Source: Hyperoodon ampullatus
Lineage: Eukaryota > Chordata > Mammalia > Artiodactyla > Ziphiidae
Assembly (NCBI GenBank): GCA_949752795.1
Contig: CATKHW010000390.1
Span: 248,001-312,000, forward strand
Reading direction: 5' to 3'
Length of the DNA stretch: 64,000 bases
Numbering within the stretch: position 1 is the stretch's first letter; every line of letters starts with the position of its first letter. Shown in pieces: positions 46,801 through 59,400 of this stretch. The position numbers and the translations under genes were made by a program. The notes beneath the pieces were generated by a model that did not search any database, was not told the origin of the DNA, and worked only from the letters and a program-made list of their open reading frames with translations.

Positions 46801-49663
46801 GAGCATTGTGATAACAAGGGCTTGGGGCATTGTGATGACAAGGGCATGGAGCATTGGTCTAATAAGTTTCATGGCTTATTGCGATGACAGTTGGAATGGC
46901 GCATTGTGATGACAAGGGCATGGAGCATTGTGATGACCAGGTCATTCATTATTGTGAAGACAGGTGTCAGGGAGCATTGTGATGACATATGTAATGGCCC
47001 ATTGTGATGACAATGCCATGGAGCATTGTGATGCCAAGTGTCATGGAGGATTCTGATGACAAAGGTAATGGAGCATTGTGATGACAATGGCTTGGAGCAT
47101 TGTGATGACAAGGGTCAGGGAGCATTGTGCTGACAAGTGCATGGAAAATTGTGATGACAAGGGACATGGAGCATTCTGATGACAAGCTTGTGGAGTATTT
47201 TGATGACAATGGCATGGAGCATTGTGATGAAAACGGCATGGTGCATTTTGATGAAAAAGGCATGGAGCCTTTTTGTGACAGGGTTCAAGGAGCATTCTGA
47301 TGACAAGTGTCAGGGAGCATTGTGATGACAAGTGTATCGAGAATTGTGATGACAAAGGTCATGGAGCATTGTGATGAAAAGGGCATGGAGTATTGTGATG
47401 ACAGGCATCATGGAGCATTGTGATGACAAGTGTTATGGAACATTGTGATCACAAGGGTTTGGAGCATTGTGATGACAGAGGTCATGGATCATTTTGATTT
47501 CAAGGAGCATGGAGCATTGTGATGACAAGGGCATGGAGCAATGTGATCCCAAGGTTCATGGAGGATTGTGATGGCAATGGTAATGGAGTATTGTGATGAC
47601 AAGTGCATAGAACATTGTAATGACAAGGTCATGTAGCATTTTGCTGACAAAGGCATGGAGCATTGTGATGACAGGTGTCATGGAGCACTGTGATGACAAG
47701 CGTCACGGAGCATTGTGATTACAGGGGTCATGGAGCATTGGGATGACAAGGGCATGCATCATTGTGATGACAAGTGTCATGGAGCATTGGGCTGAAAATG
47801 TTCATGGAGTATTGTGATGACAGGGGTCATGGAGCATTGTGATGACTAGGGAATGGAGCATTGTGATGACAAGAGTCCCGGATCATTGTGTTGTCAGGTG
47901 ATATTGAGCGTTGTGATGACTGTGGTCATGGAGCATTGTGATGATATTGGTCATGGAGCATTGTGATGAGAAGGTCATGGAGCATTGGGCTGAAAATGTT
48001 CATGGAGTATTGTGATGACAGGGGTCATGGAGCATTGTGATGATAAGGGAATGGGGCATTTTGATGACAATGTCCTGGAGCATTGTGATGAGAAGACCAT
48101 GGAGCCTTGTGATGACAAGTCTCATGGAGCATTCTGATGAAAAGGGGCATGGACCATTTTGATTACAGGGGTCTTGGAGCATTGTGATGACAAGGGCATG
48201 GAGCATTGTGATGAGAAGGCCATGGAGCATTCTGATGACATGCATCATGGAACTTTGTGATGACAAGGGCATGGAGCATTGTGATTACAGGGGTCTTGGA
48301 GCATTGTGATGAAAATGGCATGGATCATTGTGATGAAAAAGGCATGGAGCCTTGTCATGAAAGGGTTCAGGGAGCATACTGATGGCAAGAGTCAGGGAGC
48401 ATTGTGATGACATGTGTATTGCGCATTGTGATGACAAATGGCATGGGGCATTGTGATGAGAAGTCCATGGATAATTGTGATGAGTAGCGTCATGGGGTAT
48501 TGTGATGAAAAGTGTTATGGAACATTGTGATCACAAGGGTTTGGAGCATTGTGATGACAGAGGTCATGGAGCATTTTGATTTCATTGTGATGACAAGAGC
48601 ATGAAGCATTATGATGATGGGCATGGTGCATTGTGATGACAGGGTTCATGGAGCATTGTGATGAAAGGTGGCATGGAGCTTTGGTCTGACAAGTTTCATG
48701 GATTATTTTGATGACAGTGGGCATGGCACATTGTGATGACAAGGGCATGGAGCATTGTGATGACAAGGTCATGGAGTATTGTGAAGACAGGTGTCAGGGA
48801 GCATTGTGATGACATATGTCATGTTCCATTGTGATGACAATAGCACGGAGCATTGTGATGCCAAGTGTCATGGAGGATTGTTGTGACAAAGGTAAAGGAG
48901 CATTGTGATGATAAGCGCATGGAGCATTGAGATGACAAGGGCCATTGATAATTTTAATGTCCATGTCCTGAAACATTGTGATGACAAGCGCATGGAGCTT
49001 CCTATGACAGGGGTCATGGAGCATTGCGATGACAAGTTCATGGAGTATTGTTATGACAAGAGCATATAACATTGTGATGAGAAGTGCCATGGAGCATTGT
49101 GATGACAAGGACGTGGAGAATTGTGAGGACAAGGGACATTGAGCTTTGAGATGACCAGGGCATGGAGCATTGTGATGGCAAAACCGTGGAGCATTGTGAT
49201 AAGAAGACCTTGGGTAATTGTGATGATGAGCATCATGGAGCACTGTAATGACAAGGGGCATGAAGCATTGTGATGACAGGTGTCAGGGAGCATTGTGATG
49301 ACAGGGGTCATGGAGCATTGTGATGACAAGGGAATGGAGCATTGTGATGACAAAGGTACGGAACATTGTGATGAAAAGTGCCATTGAGAATTTTGATGAT
49401 AAAGTCGTGAAGCATTGTGATGACAAACACTTGGAGCTTGCTATGACAGGGGTCATGGAACATTGCAATGACAAGTGCATGGAGAATTGTGATGAAACGA
49501 GCATGTAACTTTGTGATGAGAAGTGTCATGTAGCATTGTGATGACAAGTACGTGGAGAATTGTTATGACAAGGGACATGGAGCATTGTGATAACCAGGGA
49601 ATGGAGCATTGTGATGACAGGGGTTATGGAGCATTATTATGACAAGGGCCATGGTGCATTCTG
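34886..49663 (+). repeat. 14.8-kb minisatellite of ~25-bp units with higher-order duplications
   Basis: Continuous tandem array with consensus near GATGACAAGGG(T)CATGGAGCATTGT, units of 24-26 bp, roughly 590 copies, no inverted tract seen. Many variant units recur in fixed order, so larger blocks were copied. A block at ~36.45-37.75 kb recurs 3,483 bp later, and one at ~38.16-39.0 kb recurs 3,120 bp later. A marker (TTTCATTGTGATGACAATA, then a TGATGATGGGCATGG step) occurs near 35821, 39132, 43602, 45352 and 48582. Another (AGCAATGTGATCCCAA) occurs near 34912, 42612 and 47538. Reverse-strand open frames up to 155 codons (48794-49261) arise because the unit has no stop in any reverse frame. The array lies between satellite offsets ~295 and ~696. 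Confidence 0.96.
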
Positions 49664-50711
49664 ATATAAGATATCACTTATGAAGGGACTGTAAACCTGG
49701 CTACATATGAACTGAATTAGGAAAGAGAACAGAGTCTCAGATTTAGAAAACACTCTTATGCTTGCTTAAGGGGGAAGGAGAGGTGGGGAGACACACAAAA
49801 CCAGAGTTTGATATTAACACAGGTACCGTTCTATAATCCAAATACAGAAGAGACAAGCCCGACTCGTTCCTCAGTGAATGGGACTCAACACCCCTATTCC
49901 CCACAGAGAAATATATCTGACTAGTAAGGATCTTAAAACCTATGTATTGATATGTCTCCATAAGGGAACCAAGTGTGTCTAGAATGACATAAACACGGCA
50001 GTGAGAATCAGCTCAAACCCACTATAAAAAGGAATTTCAAAACAAAACAAAGAAACAGTGAAATTCTTACACAATACCTTCAGGGGTTCTGATGAAACTT
50101 GGAATGACCCTATCTACAACAACAGCTGGATGTGGCATAAGGCTGTTCACTTGGGACTGAGAGGATTGGTGAGATTGGGTGAGAAAATGCAGACGCTTTA
50201 AATCAATAATGCCTGCCACTGATTCCATGGTTCCCAACTCTCCAGGTAGAAGGGAATATCACTACAGTTATAACATGTATGGGAAACCTAGAGAATGGAC
50301 ACCCTCTGATGGTGAAAGGTTTCTAAAACTCTACTAATTTTTTTCTCTCCATGTGCTCCAGCTTGACATTCCAACTGCTTTAATATCAATCTCCCAACTT
50401 GGAGAGTCAGCCCCTATAACCTCCTGGTTCGCACAGTTGGCACATTGTGCAGAGGATATAAGGGAAGAGGGAGTACCAATGAGAGAGTAGCTGTAGGCAT
50501 TTGGACGGCCACATGTCAGTCTAATTTCCCGTCATGAAGAAGAATTAACCAAACTCTGAGCCTGCCCCACACCCATAACTAGTATAGGTCCTGAAGCAAA
50601 ATTGTGGGTTTGCGCTCAGCTCACAAAAACACAAGTTGAAAAATGGAGCTCAGGGGCACAGCAATTCACTAACTTGCAGAGTTATAGAGGACTACTCTCT
50701 TCCAAAAATCT
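49664..50711 (+). repeat. Partial monomer R0 at minisatellite junction, moderately diverged
   Basis: Offsets ~696-1,739. Variants such as GATATTAACACAGG, AATACAGAAGAGAC and ACCCCTATTCCCCAC are shared with diverged monomer D3 at 33.4-33.5 kb rather than with canonical units. R0 therefore matches D3/D4 in age, as expected if the minisatellite grew inside one old monomer. Confidence 0.88.
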
Positions 50712-52447
50712 GTTGAGGAGAAGCCATGAGGCGGACTTGAAAATGAGGGAGATTTGCACGAAACAGATTTCCAGAAGTACATTGGAATCGCCTTTAAACA
50801 CAGGAAAAGCATCACAACTTCGACAATTATGGAATTGTCCATAAAGGGCGCATGCGTTTTCTCCTGAATATATTCAGGAGAAAACGCATACACCCATTTT
50901 GGCCAACCAAGCAACCGCACAATGCAAATCTGCACTACAAAGAAGTATCACTTCCCACCAGTCAAAAGGGATATCCGTAAAATGTGTAAAAACCAGAAAG
51001 GCAAGAGGGGCTCTGGAGAACAGGGAGCCTTGTTATGCTGATGGGTGGGATGTAGATTGCCAACAGTCACTCTGGAGGAGTGCATTGTGTTCCCTAAAAG
51101 AATTACTCAACAGAGCTTCACAACCTAAGGCACTTCCAGTCATGGGAATATACCTTGGGAAAATTGAAAATCAATAAGACACAGCCAACCCAAAATATAG
51201 GGCAGCACTGCTTACAAGAACCTCGACTTCGGGACACCTTAAATAACCCAGGAAAGACAAAAATGGTAAAGAAATTGTTGTACATACGTATGATGGAATA
51301 TCCCTCAGCCATGAAGTCAATGTCATAAGGCCAGTAGCAGCATAATGATGGGATTCATGTACCATGATTCTAACTGAAAAAATCACACAGAAAAAGAAAC
51401 TTATCATAAGATATCACTTATGAAGGGTGTATAAACATGGCTACACATGGAATGAATTAGGAAAGGGAACAGAGTCTCATATATAGAAAACACTCTTATG
51501 CATGCTTAAGGGGAAAGCAGAGGTGGGGTGATGAATAAAACCAGAGTTTGATATTAGCACAGGTACGGTTCCATAATCCAAATACAGAATAGACAAGACC
51601 TACTACTTCCTCTGTGAACGGGACTCAAAACACCATATTTCCTGCAGAGGAATATATCTTACTAGTAAGAATCTTAAAACTTATGTATTGATATGTCTCC
51701 GTAAGGGAATCAAGTGTGTCTAGACTGGCATAAACTTGGCAGCGAGAATCAGCTCAAACCCACTATAAAAAGGAATTTCAAAAACAAAACAAAAAAACTG
51801 GGAAATTCATTACAATTCCTTCAGGGTCTGTGATGAAACCTGGAATGACCCTATCTACAATGACAGTTGGATGTGGCATAAGGAGGGACACTAGGGACTG
51901 AGAGGATTGATGAGATTGGGTGAGCCAATTCAGACCCTTTAAAGCAATAATGCATGGCACCCATTTCATGGGTTTCAACTCTCCAGGTTGAAGGGAATAT
52001 TACTATAGTTATAACATGTACGGGGAACGTAGAGAACGGACACACTGTGAATACGAAAGGTTTCTAAAACTCAACGAATAGTCCCTCTCCTGGTGCTCTG
52101 CTTTGACTTTCCATCTGCTTTACTATCAATCTCCCAACTTGGAGAGACAGCCCCTTTAACCTCCTGGTTCGCACAGGTTGCCAATTTGGCAGAGGATGAA
52201 AGGGAAGAGGGAGAACCAATGAGAGAGTAGCTGTTAGGCATTTGGACGGGCACATATCACTCTAACTTCCCGACAGGAAGAAGAATTAACCAAAGTCTCA
52301 GCCACCCACCGGGAACCAGTATAGGTCCTGAACCAAAATTTTGGACTTGCGGGCCGCTCACCAAAAACGAGTTGAAAAATGGAGCTCAGGGGCACAGCAA
52401 TTCACAAACTGGCCGAGTAATAAAGGACAACTATCGTCCAAAAATCT
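50712..52447 (+). repeat. Monomer R1 (1,736 bp), old/young mosaic
   Basis: Offsets 1 to ~950 are of the diverged type (palindrome arms around 50870/50871 imperfect, AACCTCGACTTCGGG, GATATTAGCACAGG). From about 51660-51780 it becomes canonical. This places the recombination edge between old and homogenised satellite inside this monomer. Confidence 0.88.
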
Positions 52448-54184
52448 GTTGAGAGAAGGCAACGAGGCGGACTTGAAAGCGAGGCAGAATAGCAGGAAAC
52501 AGATTTCAAGAGGTACGTTGGAATCGCCTTTAAAGCACAGGAAGAGGGGCACAACTTTGACAATGATGCACTTGGCCAAAAAGGGCGTATGCGTTTTCTC
52601 CTGAATATATTCAGGAGAAAACGCATACGCCCTTTCTGGCCAAGCAAGCAAGCGGGCATGCAAATCTGCACTACAAAGAAGTATCACTTCCCACCGGTCA
52701 AAAGGGACATCCACAAAATGTGTAAAAACCAGAAAGGAAAGACAGGCCCTGGAGAACAGGGAGCCTTGTTATGCTGATGGGCGGGATGTAAATTGCCAAC
52801 TGCCTCTCTGGAGGAGTGCATTGTGTTCCCTAAAACAAGTAAAGAACAGAGCTACAGAGCCAAGGGCACTTCCAATCTTGGGAATATACCTTGGGAAATC
52901 TGAAAATCAATAAGACAGAGCCACTGCAAAATTTAGGGCTGCACTGCTTACAAGGACCTCAACTTGGGTACACCTTAAATATCCCAGGAAATATAAAAAT
53001 GGTTCAAAAAATTGTGGTACTTACGTACGATGAAATATCCCTCAGCCATGAAATCAATGTCATAAGACCATTAGCAGCAAAATGGGTGGATTCAGGTACG
53101 ATGATTCTAAGTGAAATAAGTCACACAGAAAAAGAAACTTATCATAAGATATCACTTATGAAGATCCTGTAAACATGGCTACACTTGAACTGAGTTAGGA
53201 AAGAGAACAGTGTCTCACATTTAGAAAACACTCTTATTCCTGCTTAAGGGGGAAGGAGAGGTGGGGTGATGCATAAAACCAGAGTTTGATATAAGCACAG
53301 GTACCGTTCCAAAAACCAACTATGGAATAGACAAGACCTACACTTTCTTCAGTGAAAGGGTCTCAAAACCCCTTATTTCCTGCACAGGAATATATCTGAC
53401 TAGTAAGAATCTTAAAACCTATGTATTGATATGTCTCCGTAAGGGAATCAAGTGTGTCTAGACTGGCATAAACATGGCAGCGAGAATCAGCTCAAAACCT
53501 GTATAAAAAGGAATTTCAAAAACAAATCAAAAAAACTGGGAAATTCATTACAATTCCTTCAGGGTCTCTGATGAAACCTGGAATGACCCTATGTACAATG
53601 ACAGCTGGATGTGGCCTAAGGCTGGACACTTTGGACTGAGACGATTGGTGAGATTGGGTGAGCAAATGCAGACCCTTTAAAGCGATAATGCATGGCACCC
53701 ATTCCATGGGTCCCAACTCTCCAGGTTGAAGGGAATATATCTACAGCTATGACATGTACGGGAAACCTAGAGAACGGACACACTGTGAATACGAAAAGTT
53801 TCTAAAACTCAACGAATAGTCCCTCTCCTGTTGCATCGGTTTGACTTTCCATATGCTTTACTATTAATCTCCCAACTTGGAGAGACAGCCCATTTAACCT
53901 CCTGGTTCGCACAGGTTTGCAATTTGGCAGAGGATGAAAGGGAAGAGGGAGAACCAATGAGAGAGTAGCTGTTAGGCATTTGGACGGGCACATGTCACTC
54001 TAATTTCCAGGCAGGAAGAAGAATTAACCAAAGTTCAGCCACCCACCAGGAACCAGTATAGGTTCTGAGCCAAAATTTTGGACTTTCAGTCAGCTAACAA
54101 AAAACGAGTTGAAAAATGGAGCTCAGGGGCACAGCAATTCACAAACTGGCCGAGTAATAAAGGACAACTATCGTTCAAAAATCT
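52448..54184 (+). repeat. Satellite monomer R2 (1,737 bp)
   Basis: Palindrome 52571-52644 with one mismatch (CCCTTTCTGG). One base lost just after it (GCGGGCATGCAAATC), which still keeps the octamer. Confidence 0.92.
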
Positions 54185-55922
54185 TTTGAGGGAGGACAAA
54201 AACCGGACTTGAAAGCGAGGCAGAATAAGAAAAAACAGATTTCAAGAGGTACGTTGGCATTGGTTTTAAAGCACAGGAAGAGGCGCACAACATCGACAAT
54301 GATGCACTTGGCCAAAAAGGGCGTATGCATTTTCTCCTGAATATATTCAGGAGAAAACGCATACGCCCTATTTGGCCAAGCAAGCAAGCGGGCAATGCAA
54401 ATCTGCACTACAAAGAAGTATCACTTCTCACCCGTCAAAAGGGACATCCACAAAATGTGTAAAATCCAGAGAGACAAGACAGGCCCTGGAGAACAGGGAG
54501 CCTTTTTATGCTGATGGGCGGGATGTAAATTGCCAACTGCCTCTCTGGAGGAGTACATTGTGTTCCCTAAAACAAGTAAAGAACAGAGATACAGAGCCAA
54601 GGGCACTTCCAGTCTAGGGAATATACCATGGGTAAAGCGAAAATCAATAAGACAGAGCCACCCCAAAATTTAGGGCTGCACTGCTTACAAGGACCTCAAC
54701 TTGGGTACACCTTAAATATCCCAGGAAATATAAAAATGGTTCAAAAAATTGTGGTACTTACGTACGATGGAATATCCCTCAGCCATGAAATCAATGTCAT
54801 AAGACCAGTAGCAGCAAAATGGGTGGATTCAGGTACGATGATTCTAAGTGAAATAAGTCACACAGAAAAAGAAAGTTATCATAAGATATCACTTATGAAG
54901 ATCCTGTAAACATGGCTACACTTGAACTGAGTTAGGAAAGAGAACAGTGTCTCACATTTAGAAAACACTCTTATGCCTGCTTAAGGGGGAAGGAGAGGTG
55001 GGGTGATGCATAAAACCAGAGTTTGGTATAAGCACAGGTACCGTTCCAAAAACCAACTACGGAATAGAAAAGACCTACACCTTCCTCAGTGAAAGGGACT
55101 CAAAACCCCATATTTCCCGCAGAGGAATATATCTGACTAGTAAGAATCTTAAAACCTATGTATTCATATGTCTCCATAAGGGAATCAAGTGTGTCTAGAC
55201 TGGCATAAACATGGCAGCGGGAATCAGCTCAAACCCACTATAAAAAGGAATTTCAAAAACAAAACAAAAAAACTGGGAAATTCTGTACAATTACTTCAGG
55301 GTCTCTGATGACACCTGGAATGACCCCATCTACAATGACAGCTGGATGTGGCATAAGGAGGAACACTTGGGACTGAGAGGATTGGTGAGATTGGGTGAGC
55401 AAATGCAGACCCTTTAAAGCACAAATGACTTGCACCCATTCCATGAGTCCCAACTCTCCAGGTTGAAGGGAATATTACTACAGCTATAACATGTACGGGA
55501 AACCTAGAGAACGGACACACTGTGAATACGAAAGGTTTCTAAAACTCAACGAATAGTCCCTCTCCTGGTGCTCCGGTTTGACTTTCCATCTGCTTTACTA
55601 TCAACCGCCCAACTTGGAGAGACAGCCCCTTTAACCTCCTGGTTCTCACAGGTTGCCAATTTGGCAGAGGATGAAATGGAAGAGGGAGAACCAATGAGAG
55701 AGTAGCTGTTAGGCATTTGGACGGGCACATATCACTCTAACTTCCCAGCAGGAAGACAAATTAACCAAAGTCTAAGCCACCCACCGGGAACCAGCATAGG
55801 TCCTGAACAAAAATGTTGGACTTGCGGTCAGCTCACCAAAAACGAGTTGAAAAATGGAGCACAGGGGCACAGCAATTCACAAACTGGCCGAGTAATAAAG
55901 GACAACTATGGTCCAAAAATCT
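54185..55922 (+). repeat. Satellite monomer R3 (1,738 bp)
   Basis: Most diverged of the canonical right units in its first 130 bp (GGGAGGACAAAAACCGGACT). Palindrome 54307-54380 with two mismatches. Has CACAAATGACTTGC at the subtype site near 55419. Confidence 0.92.
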
Positions 55923-57661
55923 GTTGAGGGAAGGCAACGAGGCGGACTTGAAAGCGAGGCAGAATAGCAGGAAACAGATTTCAAGAGGTACGTTGGAATC
56001 GCCTTTAAAGCACAGGAAGAGGGGCACAACTTCGACAATGATGCACTTGGCCAAAAAGGGCGTATGCGTTTTCTCCTGAATATATTCAGGAGAAAACGCA
56101 TACGCCCTTTTTGGCCAAGCAAGAAAGTGGGCAATGCAAATCTGCACTACAAAGAAGTTTCACTTCCCACGGGTCGAAAGGGACATCCAAAAAATGTGTA
56201 AAAACCAGAAAGGCAAGACAGGCCCGGGAGAACAGGGAGCCTTGTTATGCTGATGGGCGGGATGTAAATTGCCAACTGCCTCTCTGGAGTAGTACATTGT
56301 GTTCCCTAAAACAAGTAAAGAACAGAGCTACAGAGCCAAGGGCACTTCCAGTCTAGGGAATATACTTTGGGAAAACTGAAAATCAATAAGACAGAGCCAC
56401 CCCAAAATTTAGGGCTGCACTGCTTACAAGAACCTCAACTTGGGTACACCTTAAATATCCCAGGAAATATAAAAATGGTTCAAAAAATTTTGGTATTTAC
56501 GTACGACCGAATGTCCCTCAGCCATGAAATCAATGTCATAAGACCAGTAGCAGCAAAATGGGTGGATTCAGGTACGATGATTCTAAGTGAAATAAGTCAC
56601 ACAGAAAAAGGAACTTATCATAAGATATCACTTATGAAGATCCTGTAAACATGGCTACACTTGAACTGAGTTAGGAAAGAGAACAGTGTCTCACATTTAG
56701 AAAACACTCATATGCCTGCTTAAGGGGGAAGGAGAGGTGGGGTGATGCATAAAACCAGAGTTTGATATAAGCACAGGTACCGTTCCAAAAACCAACTATG
56801 GAATAGACAAGACCTACACCTTCCTCAGTGAAAGGGACTCAAAACACCATATTTCCCGCAGAGGAATATATCTGACTAGTAAGAATCCTAAAACCTATGT
56901 ATTGATATGTCTCCGTAAGGGAATCAAGTGTGTCTAGACTGGGATAAATATGGCAGCGAGAATCAGCTCAAACCCACTATAAAAAGGAATTTCAAAAATA
57001 AAACAAAAAAACTGGGAAATTCTTTACAATTCCTTCAGGGTCTCTGATGAAACCTGAAATAACCCTATCTACAATGACAGCTGTATGTGGCATAAGGCTG
57101 GACACTTGGGACTGAGAGGATTGGTGAGATTGGGTGAGCAAATGAAGACCCTTTAAAGCAATAATGCATGGCACACATTCCATGGGTCCCAACTCTCCAG
57201 GTTGAAGGGAATTTTACTACAGATATAACATGTACGGGAATCCTAGAGAACGGACACACTGTGAGTACGAAAGGTTTCTAAAACTCAACGAAGAGTCCCT
57301 CTCCTGGTGCTCCGGTTTGACTTTTCATCTGCTTTACTATCAATCTCCAAACTTGGAGAGACAGCCCCTTTAACCTCCTGGTTCACACAGGTTGCCAATT
57401 TGCCAGAGGATGAAAGGGAAGAGGGAGAACCAATGAGAGAGTAGCTGTTAGGCATTTGGACGGGCACATATCACTGTAATTTCCAGGCAGGAAGAAGAAT
57501 TAACCAAAGTCTCAGCCACCAACTGGGAACCAGTATAGGTCCTGAACCAAAATTTTGGACTTGCGGTCAGCTCACCAAAAACGAGTTGAAAAATGGAGCT
57601 CAGGGGCACAGCAATTCACAAACTGGCCGAGTAATAAAGGACAACTATCGTCCAAAAATCT
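55923..57661 (+). repeat. Satellite monomer R4 (1,739 bp)
   Basis: Perfect palindrome 56046-56119. Its last ~350 bp (TTTTCATCTG near 57322, TTCACACAGG near 57382, TTGCCAGAGG, TTTCCAGGCAGG) match the same part of R6, one monomer skipped. Confidence 0.92.
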
Positions 57662-59400
57662 GTTGAGGGAAGGCAACGAGGTGGACTTGAAAGCGAGTCA
57701 GAATAGCAGGAAACAGATTTCAAGAAGTACGTTGGAATCGCCTTTAAAGCACAGGAAGAGGGGCACAACTTCGACAATGATGCACTTGGCCAAAAAGGGC
57801 GTATGCGTTTTCTCCTGAATATATTCAGGAGAAAACGCATACGCCCTTTTTGGCCAAGCAAGCAAGCGGGCAATGCAAATCTGCACTACAAAGAAGTATC
57901 ACTTCCCACCGGTCAAAAGGGACATCCACAAAATATGTAAAAACCAGAAAGGAAAGACAGGCCCTGGAGAACAGGGAGCCTTGTTATGCTGATGGGCGGG
58001 ATGTAAATTGCCAACTGCCTCTCTGGAGGAGTGCATTGTGTTCCCTAAAACAAGTAAACAACGGAGCTACAGAGCCAAGGGCACTTCCAGTCTAGGGAAT
58101 ATACCTTGGGAAAACTGAAAATCAATAAGACAGAGCCACCCCAAAATTTAGGGCTGCACTGCTTACAAGGACCTCAACTTGGGTACACCTTAAATATCCC
58201 AGGAAATATAAAAATGGTTCAAAAAACTGTGGTACTTACGTACGATGGAATATCCCTCAGCCATGAAATCAATGTCATAAGACCAGTAACAACAAAATGG
58301 CTGGATTCAGGTTCGGGGATTCTAAGTGAAATAAGTCACACAGAAAAAGAAACTTATCATAAGATATCACTTAAGAAGATCCTATAAACATGGCTACACT
58401 TGAACTGAGTTAGGAAAGAGAACAGTGTCTCATATTTAGAAAACACACTTATGCCTGCTTAAGGGGGAAGGAGAGGTGGGGTGATGCATAAAACCAGAGT
58501 TTGATATAAGCACAGGTACCGTTCCAAAAACCAACTATGGAATAGACAAGACCTACACATTCCTCAGTGAAAGGGACTCAAAACCCCATATTTCCCGCAG
58601 AGGAATATATCTGACTAGTAAGAATCTTAAAACCTATGTATTGATATGTCTCCGTAAGGGAATCAAGTGTGTCTAGACTGGCATAAACATGGCAGCGAGA
58701 ATCAGCTCAAACCCACTATAAAAAGGAATTTCAAAAACAAAACAAAAAAACTGGGAAATTCTTTACAATTCCTTCAGGGTCTCTGATGAAACCTGGAATG
58801 ACCCTATTTACAACGACAGCTGGATGTGGCATAAGGAGGGACACTTGGGATTGAGACTATTGGTGAGATTGGGTGAGCAAATGCAGACCCTTTAAAGCAC
58901 AAATGCTTGGCACCCATTCCATGAGTCCCACCTCTCCAGGTTGAAGGGAATATTACTACAGCTATAACATGTACGGGAAACCTAGAGAACGGACACACTG
59001 TGAATACGAAAGGTTTCTAAAACTCAACGAATAGCCCCTATCCTGGTGTTCCGGTTTGACTTTCCATCTGCTTTACTATCAACCTCCCAACTTGGAGAGA
59101 CAGCCCCTTTAACCTACTGGTTCGCACAGGTTTCCAATCTGGCAGAGGATGAAAGGGAAGAGGGAGAACCAATGAGAGAGTAGCTGTTAGGCATTTGGAC
59201 GGGCACATATCACTGTAATTTCCCGGCAGGAAGAAGAATTAACCAAAGTCTCAGCCACCCACCGGGAACCATTATTGGTCCTGAACCAAAATTTTGGACT
59301 TGCGGTCAGCTCACCAAAAACGAGTTGAAAAATGGAGCTCAGGGGCACAGCAATTCACAAACTGGTCGAGTAATAAAGGACAACTATCGTCCAAAAATCT
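57662..59400 (+). repeat. Satellite monomer R5 (1,739 bp)
   Basis: Perfect palindrome 57785-57858. Private changes GAGGTGGACTTG, GGTTCGGGGATTC (58311), CACTTAAGAAGATCC and CTACACATTCC are all repeated in R7 but not in R6. Confidence 0.92.

Noticed and set aside
34886..49663. CRISPR-like regular spacing of short repeats
   Set aside because: Units are contiguous and of one sequence type with no unique spacers, in a mammalian nuclear context. This is a minisatellite.
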